A DNA stretch of 64,000 nucleotides from Ensifer sp. IC4062 (GCF_020193575.1 NZ_JADYVD010000003.1:1-64000), one strand, 5' to 3'. Numbered from the stretch's first letter, positions 25,701 through 34,957 are shown. A program made the numbers and translations. Notes: generated by a model from the sequence alone, not told the origin.

Positions 25701-27293
25701 TCACTCCATTAGGGTCGCTTTGAAGCGGCGTTTCGGTGACGGACGAATCCCGCGCCGTATTGGCGTTTCATATCGGCGTCGGGGTTGGATCATCCGGTGA
25801 TCCACTCTCTCTCCTGAGCGGCGAGAGTCGCGAGGGGAGGTCGCTTGCGCCTCATCGTCGAACATCCACGATGCACTCCCTAGGAGAAACATGAACAAGA
25901 GATAGGGGGCATTCCAGAAATGCACGGTCCAGCCTACCGTGAAGAGTCCCGCCATCGTAATCAGATATGCCGCGCGGTACGTCTCGCGCTTGTCGTCAAG
26001 CCCTTTCTTGAGCGCGAGGCTTAGGATGACGGACCCGAATGCAAGCAGCATCAACACGCCGGCGGGGATGCCGAAGCGGACGAAATTGATAAGCCAGAAC
26101 ATGTCAATGCTTGGCTCCATCCACTCCGGCCGCTCGTATTCATGATAGCCGATGCCGAATAGCGGATGCTTGAAGATCGACGCCCAGCCATACTGCCATA
26201 TGTGAAGCCGGTCCCAGCCGGTGTCTTGGCTGAACGCGAAATAATGGACGTAAAACTCAAAGAACGTTTGGTTCGAGACCAGCGAGACTGCGATATACAT
26301 CAAGGCGAGGAGCGCGAGGAGAATGGACCACCGAGAGGGGATGTTACGGAAGAGCCAGTTCCACAATATCAGCAGGCTCTGGACCGCCAACGCGCTTAAC
26401 GGACCCGAGGACAGCGAGCAGAACGTAGCTGCTGCCACGATCGCTGTTCGCGACCAACGTCGAAACCATGATTGCGTGCTCCCCAGGACCATGTGGGCGA
26501 GGGCAAAAACGCCGCTGCAAAACACGCCGTACAGGATCGGGTGGTCAAAGACGGATTGGACGCGTCGTAACTCCCATCGGGGTTTCATAAAATAATCGTG
26601 GCGTGCGGGCAGTATTGAGTTGAATGTCTCAAGAAGAATGTTGCGTCCCGCGATCGCTTCGAACAGCGCGAACGGCAGAAGAAAGAGCACTGCGAAAAAA
26701 AGAAGAAGAACCATACCACGGAAATGGGACGCCTTCCTGATGCATACTCTGGACAGTAGGTAGGCCCCCATCGTTTCCAGGAACAATATTCCGGCGGGCT
26801 GCATCGCCTCCGCGCCATAAACAACGAGCAAGCTGACAAAGCACCAGAGGCAGTAAACTACGAGAAACAGGTCGGTGGCACGGACCTGCCCGGCTCGGCC
26901 CGTGAGCCACATCAGCAGACATGGCACGATCGTCATCACCAGGACAATGCGGTCAATTGACATCCGCAGAGGACCCAGATCGATGATCCAGGGGATAAGC
27001 AGCGCAAGCAAAAACAAACGGGCTGGCCACGGCAGACCTTCGCGGGTCGCGAGCGAGGTGAACGCGCCCGCCAGCGATCGCGGCGAGGTGCCTGCGCCGG
27101 GCGCTGCGCGCTTGCCGCTTTGATAGCCCGTCAACCGAGCACTAGCCGGTCGTGCCATCAAAGCACTCGCTTGGCCCACTGTCGCGCCGGCGAAGGTACA
27201 AAAAACTTTGCCGAAAACTCGAACATCACCCAACCACCGTCGAAAGCCCCACCCGATACGGCGGATGCGAGCAGAGTTGCTGCGCATTCTCAC
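25701..27293 (-). CDS. Wzy-type O-antigen/exopolysaccharide polymerase-like membrane protein
   Basis: This protein of up to 530 residues has about ten hydrophobic helices from residue 90 onward and a long periplasmic loop (about 345-405; WDRLHIWQYGWASIFKHPLFGIGYHEYERPE-type region). That loop carries the H/G-P-L-F-G-I-G motif characteristic of the O-antigen ligase/Wzy (Wzy_C) superfamily. It would join repeat units in the periplasm. The first about 85 residues are basic and low complexity; ATG 27158 (residue 46) is a credible alternative start, as the GTG at 27293 has little ribosome-site support. The tail after the last helix is long and Arg-rich. It is followed by the methyltransferase gene in the same operon. 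Confidence 0.85.
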   Translation of the reverse strand: MRMRSNSARIRRIGWGFRRWLGDVRVFGKVFCTFAGATVGQASALMARPASARLTGYQSGKRAAPGAGTSPRSLAGAFTSLATREGLPWPARLFLLALLIPWIIDLGPLRMSIDRIVLVMTIVPCLLMWLTGRAGQVRATDLFLVVYCLWCFVSLLVVYGAEAMQPAGILFLETMGAYLLSRVCIRKASHFRGMVLLLFFAVLFLLPFALFEAIAGRNILLETFNSILPARHDYFMKPRWELRRVQSVFDHPILYGVFCSGVFALAHMVLGSTQSWFRRWSRTAIVAAATFCSLSSGPLSALAVQSLLILWNWLFRNIPSRWSILLALLALMYIAVSLVSNQTFFEFYVHYFAFSQDTGWDRLHIWQYGWASIFKHPLFGIGYHEYERPEWMEPSIDMFWLINFVRFGIPAGVLMLLAFGSVILSLALKKGLDDKRETYRAAYLITMAGLFTVGWTVHFWNAPYLLFMFLLGSASWMFDDEAQATSPRDSRRSGERVDHRMIQPRRRYETPIRRGIRPSPKRRFKATLME

Positions 27294-27826
27294 ATTCCGC
27301 TCATGTTAGATTGTTGAAATCTTTGAGATCGGTGAACCCGAATTTTCGCGCCGAAGGATCGTCGCTTAGGGGGAAGGCATACCGCTTTAGGAGGCGAATA
27401 GTCGACATCGGCTGCCGGATGGTGGTACGGTCAAGGAAGCCGCGGGAAATTCATGCGGATGGTGCCACCGCAATACAGAGAGGTTTGGCTTAGAACGCGC
27501 GGGATATAATCTTTCTCGAGAGCGAGGAGAGCGTGGGCCAATAGCCTTTGACTGTGAACTATAGCGCTCCTGCGTGATGCCGATGAATTCGGCTTTGCAG
27601 CAGTTTCAATCTTTGACCCTTCAGAGAAGATACTTTTTACGCTGCGGTCAAGAGAAAGTCCGCCACCTCTATCTGGCGCAATAGGAGATTATCCGCGGCA
27701 CATAGCCTTGATATGGTCAGCCGCGACGAAAAAGCTTCGCAATCGCTTCCGCGCGGCTTCGTGGTGCTCGTGATTGTCAAAGCGCCTGCTTGATCAGGCC
27801 ATGGCAGCCTCGCTCTTTTGCAGTCC
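27294..27826. other. 533-bp intergenic region, no gene recognised
   Basis: This stretch lies between the minus-strand glycosyltransferase (ending 27827) and the Wzy-like gene start. Frames here are short and overlap the end of the glycosyltransferase in another phase. I see no convincing gene, repeat or terminator with a T-run; a promoter for the wzy operon is expected near 27300-27350. Confidence 0.45.
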
Positions 27827-29074
27827 TTAACCGCCGAGCTTTGGCGGCCACTTGCCCGAATGAACGGTGGAAAGGATGCGCTGCTCCCGAGATTTCCTCT
27901 CGCGCTTCCGGAATGGGTCGTGGTTTGCGATTTCGAGCATAAGAGCACGACGGGCTGAGCGCAGCGCTTCGATGAGCCGATGTTTTGGCGGTTGGGCGAG
28001 GACCTGTCGATAAATGTCGAGTTGGATGTTTGCCGCTCGCTGCAGGCCGAAGCGCTTGCTGACCATTTCACGGCCGAACCGGCCGAGGGCGGTCCGCCGC
28101 GCGGGATCCTTGATCAGCCTCTCCATCTGCGCCGCAAGCCGGCCAGCGCCGACGGCTCCATCGGCCAGGCCGTAAAAGCCTTGTCTCAGGAACAGTTCGA
28201 ATGTGGATGGCTCGAAGACTTCGGAAAACGCCTGTTCGCCTTGTACGATGATCGGCCGACCGATGGCAAGCGCGCGCAGCGCCGAACTCCCCATCCCGAT
28301 GACTAGATCGGCCGCCGCATAGGCACTGCGCGGGTCGAGGTCGGCGCCAGGAAGCGCCACGACCTCACGCCCGTGCCGACGGTTCACGACGGCCGCCCTC
28401 GTGGTCAGCGCTTCTCGCGCGGGACCGTCGCCGACAAGGATGAGCCTCAACGGATATGATCCTGCCAGCATGTCCGCGGCATCGACCGCGCGCACGAGGG
28501 CATCGAGCTTGAGGTCGATCGCGAGGCGGGACACGCTGACGACGAGAAATTCATTGTCGGTGACGCCGTACTTGTTGCGGAATGCTCTCCCGTCGATGAG
28601 GGGCGTATCACGATCGACATCAATTGGCGGTTCGATGACCCAGACCTGGCCGTGATGCGTCTTGCGCGCCTCTATGGCAAGATCGGACGTGCCCATGATC
28701 AAAGGTACCGAGGCTGGCACGTGCGGCATCACTTGCATGCTGAGAACAGTACAGAGCAAGGGAACATTCAGGACAAGGCCGGCTCCATAATAGGCGTCGA
28801 GGCAGGTCGGCCACTCGTACGCGTGGATCAGATCTATGCGTTCGCTCTGCGCAAGGGCCGCGATCTGGACGATTCGCGAGGGGGCGGGTCGATATCTCAG
28901 AGGCCGCGCCGGCACGTAACGAAGGCCACGCTCCTCGACATAGGAGACGAGCGGGCCGGGGATGCCATAAACAATCACCTCATGGCCTGCCTCCGCTACG
29001 GCCGCCGCGAGATCAATGGCATTAATCTGACTGCCGCCGATCGAAAGGTCATGTGGGTATACGAGCACGCGCAA
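27827..29074 (-). CDS. glycosyltransferase family 4 (GT-B)
   Basis: This protein of about 415 residues has a GT-B fold. The N-terminal domain has the GGSQINAIDLAAAVAEAGHEV acceptor motif. The C-terminal domain has LVVSVSRLAIDLKLDALVRAV, LRLILVGDGPAREALT and an E-x7-E-like region (GMGSSALRALAIGRPIIVQGE). The first usable start is TTG 29074; GTG 29068 has better spacing from AAGG. In-frame coding-like sequence continues upstream to about 29150 without an ATG, which leaves the true N-terminus in doubt. It transfers an unknown sugar from a nucleotide donor in the cytoplasm during repeat-unit assembly. Confidence 0.87.
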   Translation of the reverse strand: MRVLVYPHDLSIGGSQINAIDLAAAVAEAGHEVIVYGIPGPLVSYVEERGLRYVPARPLRYRPAPSRIVQIAALAQSERIDLIHAYEWPTCLDAYYGAGLVLNVPLLCTVLSMQVMPHVPASVPLIMGTSDLAIEARKTHHGQVWVIEPPIDVDRDTPLIDGRAFRNKYGVTDNEFLVVSVSRLAIDLKLDALVRAVDAADMLAGSYPLRLILVGDGPAREALTTRAAVVNRRHGREVVALPGADLDPRSAYAAADLVIGMGSSALRALAIGRPIIVQGEQAFSEVFEPSTFELFLRQGFYGLADGAVGAGRLAAQMERLIKDPARRTALGRFGREMVSKRFGLQRAANIQLDIYRQVLAQPPKHRLIEALRSARRALMLEIANHDPFRKRERKSREQRILSTVHSGKWPPKLGG

Positions 29075-29446
29075 CGCCTTGGTTCCCGTATCTGCCTGCT
29101 TCCGGCCAAGCCGTCCTGGATCTCTTCGAGACAGCAGAGGAAATGTAGCGCCAGCGTAATGTCGGTCGTCCCACTCACTTCAACCTCTCACTTTGGCCGA
29201 AGAAGAATGCCGACTTCTCTGATGGCAAACGACATGCGTTGAGCGAAATCATCAATGCTCTGTACGTTACTACGCCTTTCGACGCACTCAGTACTGCATT
29301 TTGTTTCCTTTACTGTTGGTCGGAAAAGAATTCTTCTGATCGGCAGAATTTATTGATTTACCTGACGAATTGGGAACCCGACGAACACGCCGCATCACGG
29401 CCGCCGGTTTTAATCAACACGATGAGAAAACAGGGATATTGGCAGC
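29075..29446. other. 372-bp divergent intergenic region
   Basis: This region lies between the minus-strand GT4 and the plus-strand acetyltransferase operon. The 29240-29440 part is AT-rich and likely holds the promoter for the WbpD/B/E-like operon. A 78-codon frame (29239-29475) overlaps the acetyltransferase start and lacks support, so it is not called. The 29075-29150 part may be lost N-terminal coding sequence of the GT4 gene. Confidence 0.45.
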
Positions 29447-29941
29447 ATGATCGCGTCCGATGTCACGCTGCATGATGAAGTTGTCATCCATCATCCGGAT
29501 CTCGTCAATCTCTATGGTTGTGCTGTCGGCGCGGGCACGCGGATCGGCACGTTCGTGGAAATTCAAAAGAATGCGGCGATTGGCCGGAACTGCAAGATTT
29601 CCAGCCATTCCTTCATCTGCGAAGGGGTGACGCTAGAGGATGGCGTCTTCGTCGGCCATGGCGTCATGTTCACCAACGACATCTATCCACGAGCCGTCAA
29701 TGCCGATGGCCGGCTTCAGTCGGAGGCCGACTGGACGGTCGTGCCGACACGGGTCAAGCGCCGCGCCTCCATCGGCAGCAATGCCACCATTCTGGCCGGC
29801 GTCACGATCGGGGAGGCCGCCCAGGTGGGTGCCGGCGCCGTTGTAACCAGGGATGTACCAAGCTTCGCGATCGTTGCCGGTGTGCCCGCCCGGATCATCG
29901 GGCGCGTCAAGGATGCCACGATCGAGACTGCGGAGGCGTGA
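29447..29941 (+). CDS. hexapeptide-repeat N-acetyltransferase, WbpD/WlbB-like
   Basis: This 164-residue left-handed beta-helix acyltransferase has many I/V-G-x-x-x hexapeptides (GAGTRIGTFVEIQKNAAIGRN, VTIGEAAQVGAGAVV). It also has the specific segment VFVGHGVMFTNDIYPRAVN, which closely resembles WbpD/WlbB enzymes that acetylate the 3-amino group of UDP-2-acetamido-3-amino-uronate using acetyl-CoA. The ATG at 29447 begins a four-to-six gene operon: the oxidoreductase ATG follows 1 bp after its stop, then the aminotransferase. This D-B-E order of functions strongly supports the assignment, although the exact sugar is inferred. Confidence 0.87.
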   Translation: MIASDVTLHDEVVIHHPDLVNLYGCAVGAGTRIGTFVEIQKNAAIGRNCKISSHSFICEGVTLEDGVFVGHGVMFTNDIYPRAVNADGRLQSEADWTVVPTRVKRRASIGSNATILAGVTIGEAAQVGAGAVVTRDVPSFAIVAGVPARIIGRVKDATIETAEA

Positions 29942-29942
29942 G

Positions 29943-30980
29943 ATGATCGGCGTTGCTGTCGTCGGATATGGTTATTGGGGACCAAACCTCGTGCGCAACT
30001 TCTGGGAAACGCCCGGTGCGCGCCTCATCTCCGTGTGCGATCTGCGCAAGGATCGATTGGCGACGGTTCAGACCCGTTACCCAGCCGTCGATATCACAGA
30101 CGATTTTGAAGAGGTCCTTCGAGACCCGCGCGTCGATGCCGTTGCGATCGCCACCCCGGCTGCCGCGCATTTCAAGCTCGCCATGAAGGCGCTGATGGCC
30201 GGCAAGCACGTGCTCGTCGAAAAGCCGATGGCGGCGACATCGGACGAGGCACGCCGCATGGTCGAGGAGGCGGCGCGCCGCCGCCTCGTGCTTGCCGTCG
30301 ACCACACCTTCGTGCACACGGGCGCCGTCCGCAAGATGCGGGAACTCGTCGAAGACGGCCTCGGCGAGGTCTATTATTACGACTCTGTGAGGGTCAATCT
30401 CGGCCTCTTCCAGCACGATGTCAGCGTTCTCTGGGATCTTGCCGTGCATGATCTGTCGATCATGGACTACGTGTTGCCGGAACGGCCTGTGGCGGTATCG
30501 GCCACGGGCATGAGCCATGTGGCCGGCGAGCCGGCAAATATCGCTTATCTCAATCTCTTCTTCGAAAGCAAGCTGATCGCGCACATCCACGTCAACTGGC
30601 TTGCCCCGGTCAAGGTGCGCCGGACGCTGATTGGCGGCAGCAGCAAGATGATCCTCTACGACGACCTGGAGCCCAGCGAGAAGATCAAGGTTTACGATAA
30701 GGGTATAACGCTCAACGGCAACCCGCAGAAGAACGGCGAGAAAGTCTACCAGATGTTGGTGGGCTATCGCACCGGCGATATGTACGCCCCCCACCTCGAC
30801 GTTGCCGAGGCGCTCGGCGTTGAATTGCGCCAGTTCATCGACTGCATCGAGCGGAATGAAAAACCGATCGCCGACGGAAATGCCGGGCTGCGCGTGGTGA
30901 GAATCCTCGAGGCTGCCACACAGTCGCTCGCTGAGCGCGGCCGGGTCGTCGAACTGGAGCACATGAGGCGCATCGCATGA
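29943..30980 (+). CDS. Gfo/Idh/MocA-family oxidoreductase, WbpB/WlbA-like
   Basis: This 345-residue NAD(P)-dependent dehydrogenase has the Rossmann motif VAVVGYGYWGPNLVRNF at the N-terminus, the family signature EKPMA with Lys (HVLVEKPMAA, about residue 92) and a C-terminal alpha/beta domain with the catalytic-site HD pair in VLWDLAVHDLSIMDYV. WbpB/WlbA enzymes oxidise C3 of UDP-GlcNAcA to the 3-keto sugar for transamination. The start ATG 29943 is 1 bp after the acetyltransferase stop; a longer in-frame ATG at 29853 overlaps that gene and is rejected. The stop overlaps the aminotransferase ATG by 4 bp. Confidence 0.9.
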   Translation: MIGVAVVGYGYWGPNLVRNFWETPGARLISVCDLRKDRLATVQTRYPAVDITDDFEEVLRDPRVDAVAIATPAAAHFKLAMKALMAGKHVLVEKPMAATSDEARRMVEEAARRRLVLAVDHTFVHTGAVRKMRELVEDGLGEVYYYDSVRVNLGLFQHDVSVLWDLAVHDLSIMDYVLPERPVAVSATGMSHVAGEPANIAYLNLFFESKLIAHIHVNWLAPVKVRRTLIGGSSKMILYDDLEPSEKIKVYDKGITLNGNPQKNGEKVYQMLVGYRTGDMYAPHLDVAEALGVELRQFIDCIERNEKPIADGNAGLRVVRILEAATQSLAERGRVVELEHMRRIA

Positions 30981-32083
30981 TCCCGTTCCTTGATCTCAGG
31001 GCGCAGTATGCATCGATCAAGGACGAGATCGATGCGGCGGCACTGCGCGTGCTCGCCTCGGCGCAATATGTGCTGGGCGACGAGGTCGCGCAGCTCGAAC
31101 ACGAATTCGCGGCCTTTTGTGGCACACGGCACGCAATCGCCGTCAACACCGGCACGAGCGCCCTCCATCTTGCGCTGCTTGCGCTTGGCGTGGGTCCCGG
31201 CGACGAAGTCATCACCGTCCCCTTCACCTTCGTCGCCACGGTCTCGGCGATCTGCTACACCGGCGCACTGCCGGTCTTCGTCGATGTTGAGCCGGTGACG
31301 CTGACTATGGACGTGACGAAGCTCGAGGCTGCAATCACGCCTCGAACCAGGGCAATCGTGCCGGTCCACCTTTACGGACAAATGGCCGACATGGACGCCA
31401 TCAAGGCCATCGCCGACCGGCATGGCGTGCCCGTCATCGAGGATGCCTGCCAGGCCCACGGCGCCGAATACAAGGGCCGCCGCGCCGGGAGCATCGGGGT
31501 ATCGGGCTGCTTCAGCTTCTACCCGGGGAAGAATCTTGGTGCCTGCGGCGAAGGCGGCATCGTGGTTACCAGCAATGACAGCCAGGCGCGCACGATGCGC
31601 ATGCTGAGGGATTGGGGCCAGGAAAGCCGTTATCACCACGTGCTCAAGGGCTTCAATTACAGGATGGACGGTATCCAGGGGGCTATCCTGCGCGTGAAGC
31701 TCAGGTATCTCGAGGCTTGGACGCAGGCGCGCCGTGCCCATGCGGCGCGCTACTCTGCGCTGCTCGCGGGGTCCGATCATGTGAAGGCGCCTCTCGAGGT
31801 CGCCGACCGACGGCATGTCTACCACATCTATGCCGTCGGGTGCCGGGATCGCGAGGCGCTGCAGCATGCCCTCGGTGCCGAGGGCATACAGTTCGGCCTG
31901 CACTATCCCATTCCAGTGCATCTGCAGAAGGCCCATGCCGATCTCGGCTATGCGCCGGGCGATTTTCCGAGATCGGAGGCGGCCGCCCGGTCGGTTCTGT
32001 CGCTCCCCATCTATCCGGAAATGACGGCTCGCCAGGTCGAGCAGGTGGTGTCTGTGGTGGAGCAGGAGGCCCATGTCCACTGA
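30977..32083 (+). CDS. DegT/DnrJ/EryC1/StrS aminotransferase, WbpE-like
   Basis: This 368-residue PLP-dependent sugar aminotransferase has the conserved N-terminal IPFLDLRAQYASIKDEID, VNTGTSALHLALLALGV (cofactor phosphate contact) and EDACQAHGAEYKG (Asp binding PLP N1). The PLP lysine lies in SFYPGKNLGACGEGG (about 185). This sequence closely matches the WbpE/WlbC group, which puts an amino group on the 3-keto sugar from the preceding enzyme using glutamate. It overlaps the oxidoreductase by 4 bp and the next acyltransferase by 11 bp, so translation is coupled. Confidence 0.92.
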   Translation: MIPFLDLRAQYASIKDEIDAAALRVLASAQYVLGDEVAQLEHEFAAFCGTRHAIAVNTGTSALHLALLALGVGPGDEVITVPFTFVATVSAICYTGALPVFVDVEPVTLTMDVTKLEAAITPRTRAIVPVHLYGQMADMDAIKAIADRHGVPVIEDACQAHGAEYKGRRAGSIGVSGCFSFYPGKNLGACGEGGIVVTSNDSQARTMRMLRDWGQESRYHHVLKGFNYRMDGIQGAILRVKLRYLEAWTQARRAHAARYSALLAGSDHVKAPLEVADRRHVYHIYAVGCRDREALQHALGAEGIQFGLHYPIPVHLQKAHADLGYAPGDFPRSEAAARSVLSLPIYPEMTARQVEQVVSVVEQEAHVH

Positions 32084-32777
32084 GCGCTCTGCGGACATCC
32101 GAATTGTACAGGCGGTGCATGGCCGCAGTGAAGCCGTTGCCGATCCGAGCTATCAGACGGCGCTGGCCGAAGAGCTGAAACAAGCCTACGGCATGGCAGG
32201 GCTGGTCGAGCTCTACGGCCGCTTCACGGCTGGCGACGGGTTCGTCGACCTGCTGATGCGCAAGGCGATCTGGCACAGCGTTGCGAAGAGTTGCGGCTGC
32301 GGCTTGCAGGTCGGTAGCGGCGCCGGCTTCAGGCATCCCGAAACGTTCGAGATAGGCAACAGCGTCTTCATCGGCGCACAGGCCTACATCCAAGGCCGCC
32401 ACGATGGCAGGTGCGTGATCGGCGACAGTGTCTGGATCGGCCCGCAAGCATTTCTCGACGCACGCGATCTCGTCATCGAGGAGTTCGTCGGATGGGGGCC
32501 CGGGGCCAAGATTCTCGGATCGAGCCACACCGGCATTCCGGTCGACGTGCCGATCATTCGCACCGACCTCGAAATCAAGCCGGTTCGCATCGGCGCCTGG
32601 GCCGATATCGGGACCAACGCGACCATCCTGCCCGGCGTGACGATCGGCAAAGGTGCGCTGGTCGGCGCGGGCGCCGTGGTCGTCTCCGACGTCGAGCCCT
32701 TTGCAGTCGTTGCGGGAGTACCCGCGAAATTCCTGCGCTGGCGAACGGATTGCTCACCGGCGCCGGCGAAACCTTGA
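32073..32777 (+). CDS. second hexapeptide-repeat acyltransferase (LbH family)
   Basis: This 234-residue protein has a helical N-terminal part (about 1-80) followed by a left-handed beta-helix with hexapeptides (VFIGAQAYIQG, VWIGPQAFLDARD, VRIGAWADIGTNATILPGV, KGALVGAGAVVVSDVEPFAVVAGVPAKFLRW). The active-site His of such enzymes may be in GSSHTGIPVDVP. The end resembles trimeric O- or N-acetyltransferases that modify sugars. It differs from the WbpD-like protein by its N-terminal domain and would act on a second position or another sugar, perhaps the product of the second aminotransferase two genes downstream. ATG 32073 has AGGAGG just upstream. Confidence 0.85.
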   Translation: MSTERSADIRIVQAVHGRSEAVADPSYQTALAEELKQAYGMAGLVELYGRFTAGDGFVDLLMRKAIWHSVAKSCGCGLQVGSGAGFRHPETFEIGNSVFIGAQAYIQGRHDGRCVIGDSVWIGPQAFLDARDLVIEEFVGWGPGAKILGSSHTGIPVDVPIIRTDLEIKPVRIGAWADIGTNATILPGVTIGKGALVGAGAVVVSDVEPFAVVAGVPAKFLRWRTDCSPAPAKP

Positions 32778-32792
32778 AGGATGAGGCAGGCG

Positions 32793-33767
32793 ATGAAAGA
32801 CAAGCGGATTCTGATCACGGGCGGCGCCGGTCTCATAGGCTCGCACCTTGCCGATCTCGTCGCGCGCGAGGGGCCACGGGAAATCCTGATCCTCGATAAT
32901 TTCGTGCGCGGCCGCCGCGAAAATCTCCGTGAGGTGGCGAGCACCGGTCCACTCAGGATCATCGAAGGCGACATCAGGGATCGTGCGCTCCTGGCGAGCT
33001 CGCTCGATGGAGTCGACATCGTCTTTCATCAGGCGGCCATTCGTATCACCCAATGCGCCGAGGAGCCGAGGCTCGCCTTTGATGTCCTAGCGCGCGGCAC
33101 GTTCGATGTGCTTGAGGCAGCGGTTGCAGCCGGTGTGTCGAAGGTGATCGCAGCCTCATCAGCCTCGGTGCTCGGTCTCGCCGAAAGCTTCCCGACCACC
33201 GAGGATCACCATCCCTACAACAACCGCACGATCTACGGCGCGGCCAAGGCATTCAACGAGGGGCTCCTGCGTAGTTTCGCCGAGATGTACGGGCTTAACT
33301 ATGTCGCGCTCCGATACTTCAATGTCTACGGCCCGCGCATGGATGTCTACGGCGCCTATACGGAGGTGCTGATCCGCTGGATGGAGCGCATTGCGACGGG
33401 ACGACCGCCGATCATCTTCGGCGACGGCACGCAGACGATGGATTTCGTGCATGTGCGCGATATCGCGCGGGCTAATCTCCTGGCCGCAAAGTCGGATGTA
33501 ACGGACGAGGTGTTCAACGTCGCAAGCGGTGTGGAAACAAGTCTGCGGGAGCTCGCGCAACTGCTCGCCCGTGTCATGGGCTCCTCGCTCGAACCGCAGC
33601 TCGAGCCGGCGCGCAAAGTGAACGCAGTCACGCGCCGGCTTGCGGATACAAGCAAGGCCGATCAGTTGCTGGGGTTCAAGGCAGAGATCTCGCTCGAGGA
33701 GGGACTGCGTGATCTCGTCGCCTGGTGGCGGCGCGAGCGGGTGTCGACAGGGGGAGAAGCGGCATGA
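32793..33767 (+). CDS. NAD-dependent sugar epimerase/dehydratase (extended SDR)
   Basis: This extended short-chain dehydrogenase has 324 residues from ATG 32793 (AGGCAGG upstream) or 328 from ATG 32781. It shows the Rossmann GGAGLIGSHLADL, DNFVRGRRENL, the catalytic S...YxxxK set (ASSASVLGL; YGAAKAFNEGL) and RYFNVYGPRMD, typical of UDP-glucose 4-epimerase and related 4,6-dehydratases. With the DegT aminotransferase that overlaps it by 4 bp, it could make a 4-keto or epimerised intermediate that is then aminated. Substrate is not readable; a GalE-like or WbpP-like activity remains possible. Confidence 0.88.
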   Translation: MKDKRILITGGAGLIGSHLADLVAREGPREILILDNFVRGRRENLREVASTGPLRIIEGDIRDRALLASSLDGVDIVFHQAAIRITQCAEEPRLAFDVLARGTFDVLEAAVAAGVSKVIAASSASVLGLAESFPTTEDHHPYNNRTIYGAAKAFNEGLLRSFAEMYGLNYVALRYFNVYGPRMDVYGAYTEVLIRWMERIATGRPPIIFGDGTQTMDFVHVRDIARANLLAAKSDVTDEVFNVASGVETSLRELAQLLARVMGSSLEPQLEPARKVNAVTRRLADTSKADQLLGFKAEISLEEGLRDLVAWWRRERVSTGGEAA

Positions 33768-34957
33768 GCGAGGCCCCTCGCCAGATCCCGGTCGCCAGAC
33801 CCGTTCTCGATGAACGGGAGGTCGAGGCGGTTCGCCGGGTCATACTTTCGGGATGGGTGACGCAAGGCCCGGAGGTTGCAGCCTTCGAACGCGAATTCGC
33901 CGCCTTCGTTGGGGCGGCCCACGCCTGCGCCGTCTCGAATTGCACGACAGCGCTTCATCTGGCCCTGCGTTGCGTCGGCGTCGGTGCCGGCGATGAAGTG
34001 ATCACGGTCAGCCACTCGTTCATCGCGACCGCGAACGCCATCCGGTATTGCGGGGCGCTACCGGTCTTCGTCGATATTGAGGCCGGCGGCTACAACATGG
34101 ATCCCGACCTGGTCGAGGCCGCGATCACGCCGCGCACAAGGGCGATCCTCTGCGTGCACCAGCTCGGCATGCCCTGCGATCTTCGGCGCATCGTAGATAT
34201 CGCCAAACGATACGCCATTCCGGTTATCGAGGATGCCGCCTGTGCTGCCGGAAGCGAGATGCTGTGGGATGGGCAATGGCAAAGAATTGGCAAGCCGCAT
34301 GGGGATATCGCTTGCTTCTCCTTCCATCCGCGCAAGGTCGTTACCACCGGCGATGGCGGAATGCTGACCACGGCAAATGACGAATACGACCGCAAATTCC
34401 GGCTGTGGCGCCAGCACAGCATGAGTGTCCCGGATACCGTTCGCCATGGGGCGAAGCAGGTGATCTCAGAGGACTATCCGGAAATCGGTTACAACTACCG
34501 CATGACCGACGTCCAGGCGGCAATCGGCCGGGAACAGCTGAAGCGGCTTCCCGCACTCGTCAAGCGGCGAAGGGCACTTGCCGGGCAATATACCAGATGC
34601 CTTTCCGAAGTTGCCGGCCTGCAGACGCCGGTTGAGCCCCACTGGGCGCGGAGCAATTGGCAGAGCTATTGCGTGACACTGCCTAACTGGATCGACCAGC
34701 GGCAGACGATGCAGACTCTGCTCAACCGCGGCATCTCGACCCGCCGCGGCGTCATGAACATCCATCTGGAGGAAGCCTACGCCGGAAGCGACACGCACAG
34801 GGCCGCCACGAGCCTGGCGCGAAGCATCGCCGCGCAAGAGCGATCGGTGATCTTGCCGTTCTTCGCGCAGATGACCGACGACGATGTGGCCCTGGTCGTC
34901 GAGGAGCTTCTTTCCATTCCGGCGATCGCCGAACCCGCAGCGCTGCGGGCGGTTTGA
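33764..34957 (+). CDS. second DegT/DnrJ/EryC1/StrS sugar aminotransferase
   Basis: This 397-residue PLP enzyme, distinct from the WbpE-like one, has IPVARPVLDEREVEAVRRVI, SGWVTQGPEVAAFEREFA, VSNCTTALHLALRCVGV, and EDAACAAGSEM. Its PLP lysine lies in FSFHPRKVVTTGDGGML (about 193). The HPRK form is typical of the ArnB/PseC/DesI-like group acting on 4-keto sugars. The start ATG 33764 overlaps the epimerase stop (ATGA). It would aminate the product of the preceding epimerase/dehydratase, giving a 4-amino sugar, possibly then acetylated by the second LbH protein. It converges with the flippase gene, leaving 31 bp between stops. Confidence 0.9.
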   Translation: MSEAPRQIPVARPVLDEREVEAVRRVILSGWVTQGPEVAAFEREFAAFVGAAHACAVSNCTTALHLALRCVGVGAGDEVITVSHSFIATANAIRYCGALPVFVDIEAGGYNMDPDLVEAAITPRTRAILCVHQLGMPCDLRRIVDIAKRYAIPVIEDAACAAGSEMLWDGQWQRIGKPHGDIACFSFHPRKVVTTGDGGMLTTANDEYDRKFRLWRQHSMSVPDTVRHGAKQVISEDYPEIGYNYRMTDVQAAIGREQLKRLPALVKRRRALAGQYTRCLSEVAGLQTPVEPHWARSNWQSYCVTLPNWIDQRQTMQTLLNRGISTRRGVMNIHLEEAYAGSDTHRAATSLARSIAAQERSVILPFFAQMTDDDVALVVEELLSIPAIAEPAALRAV

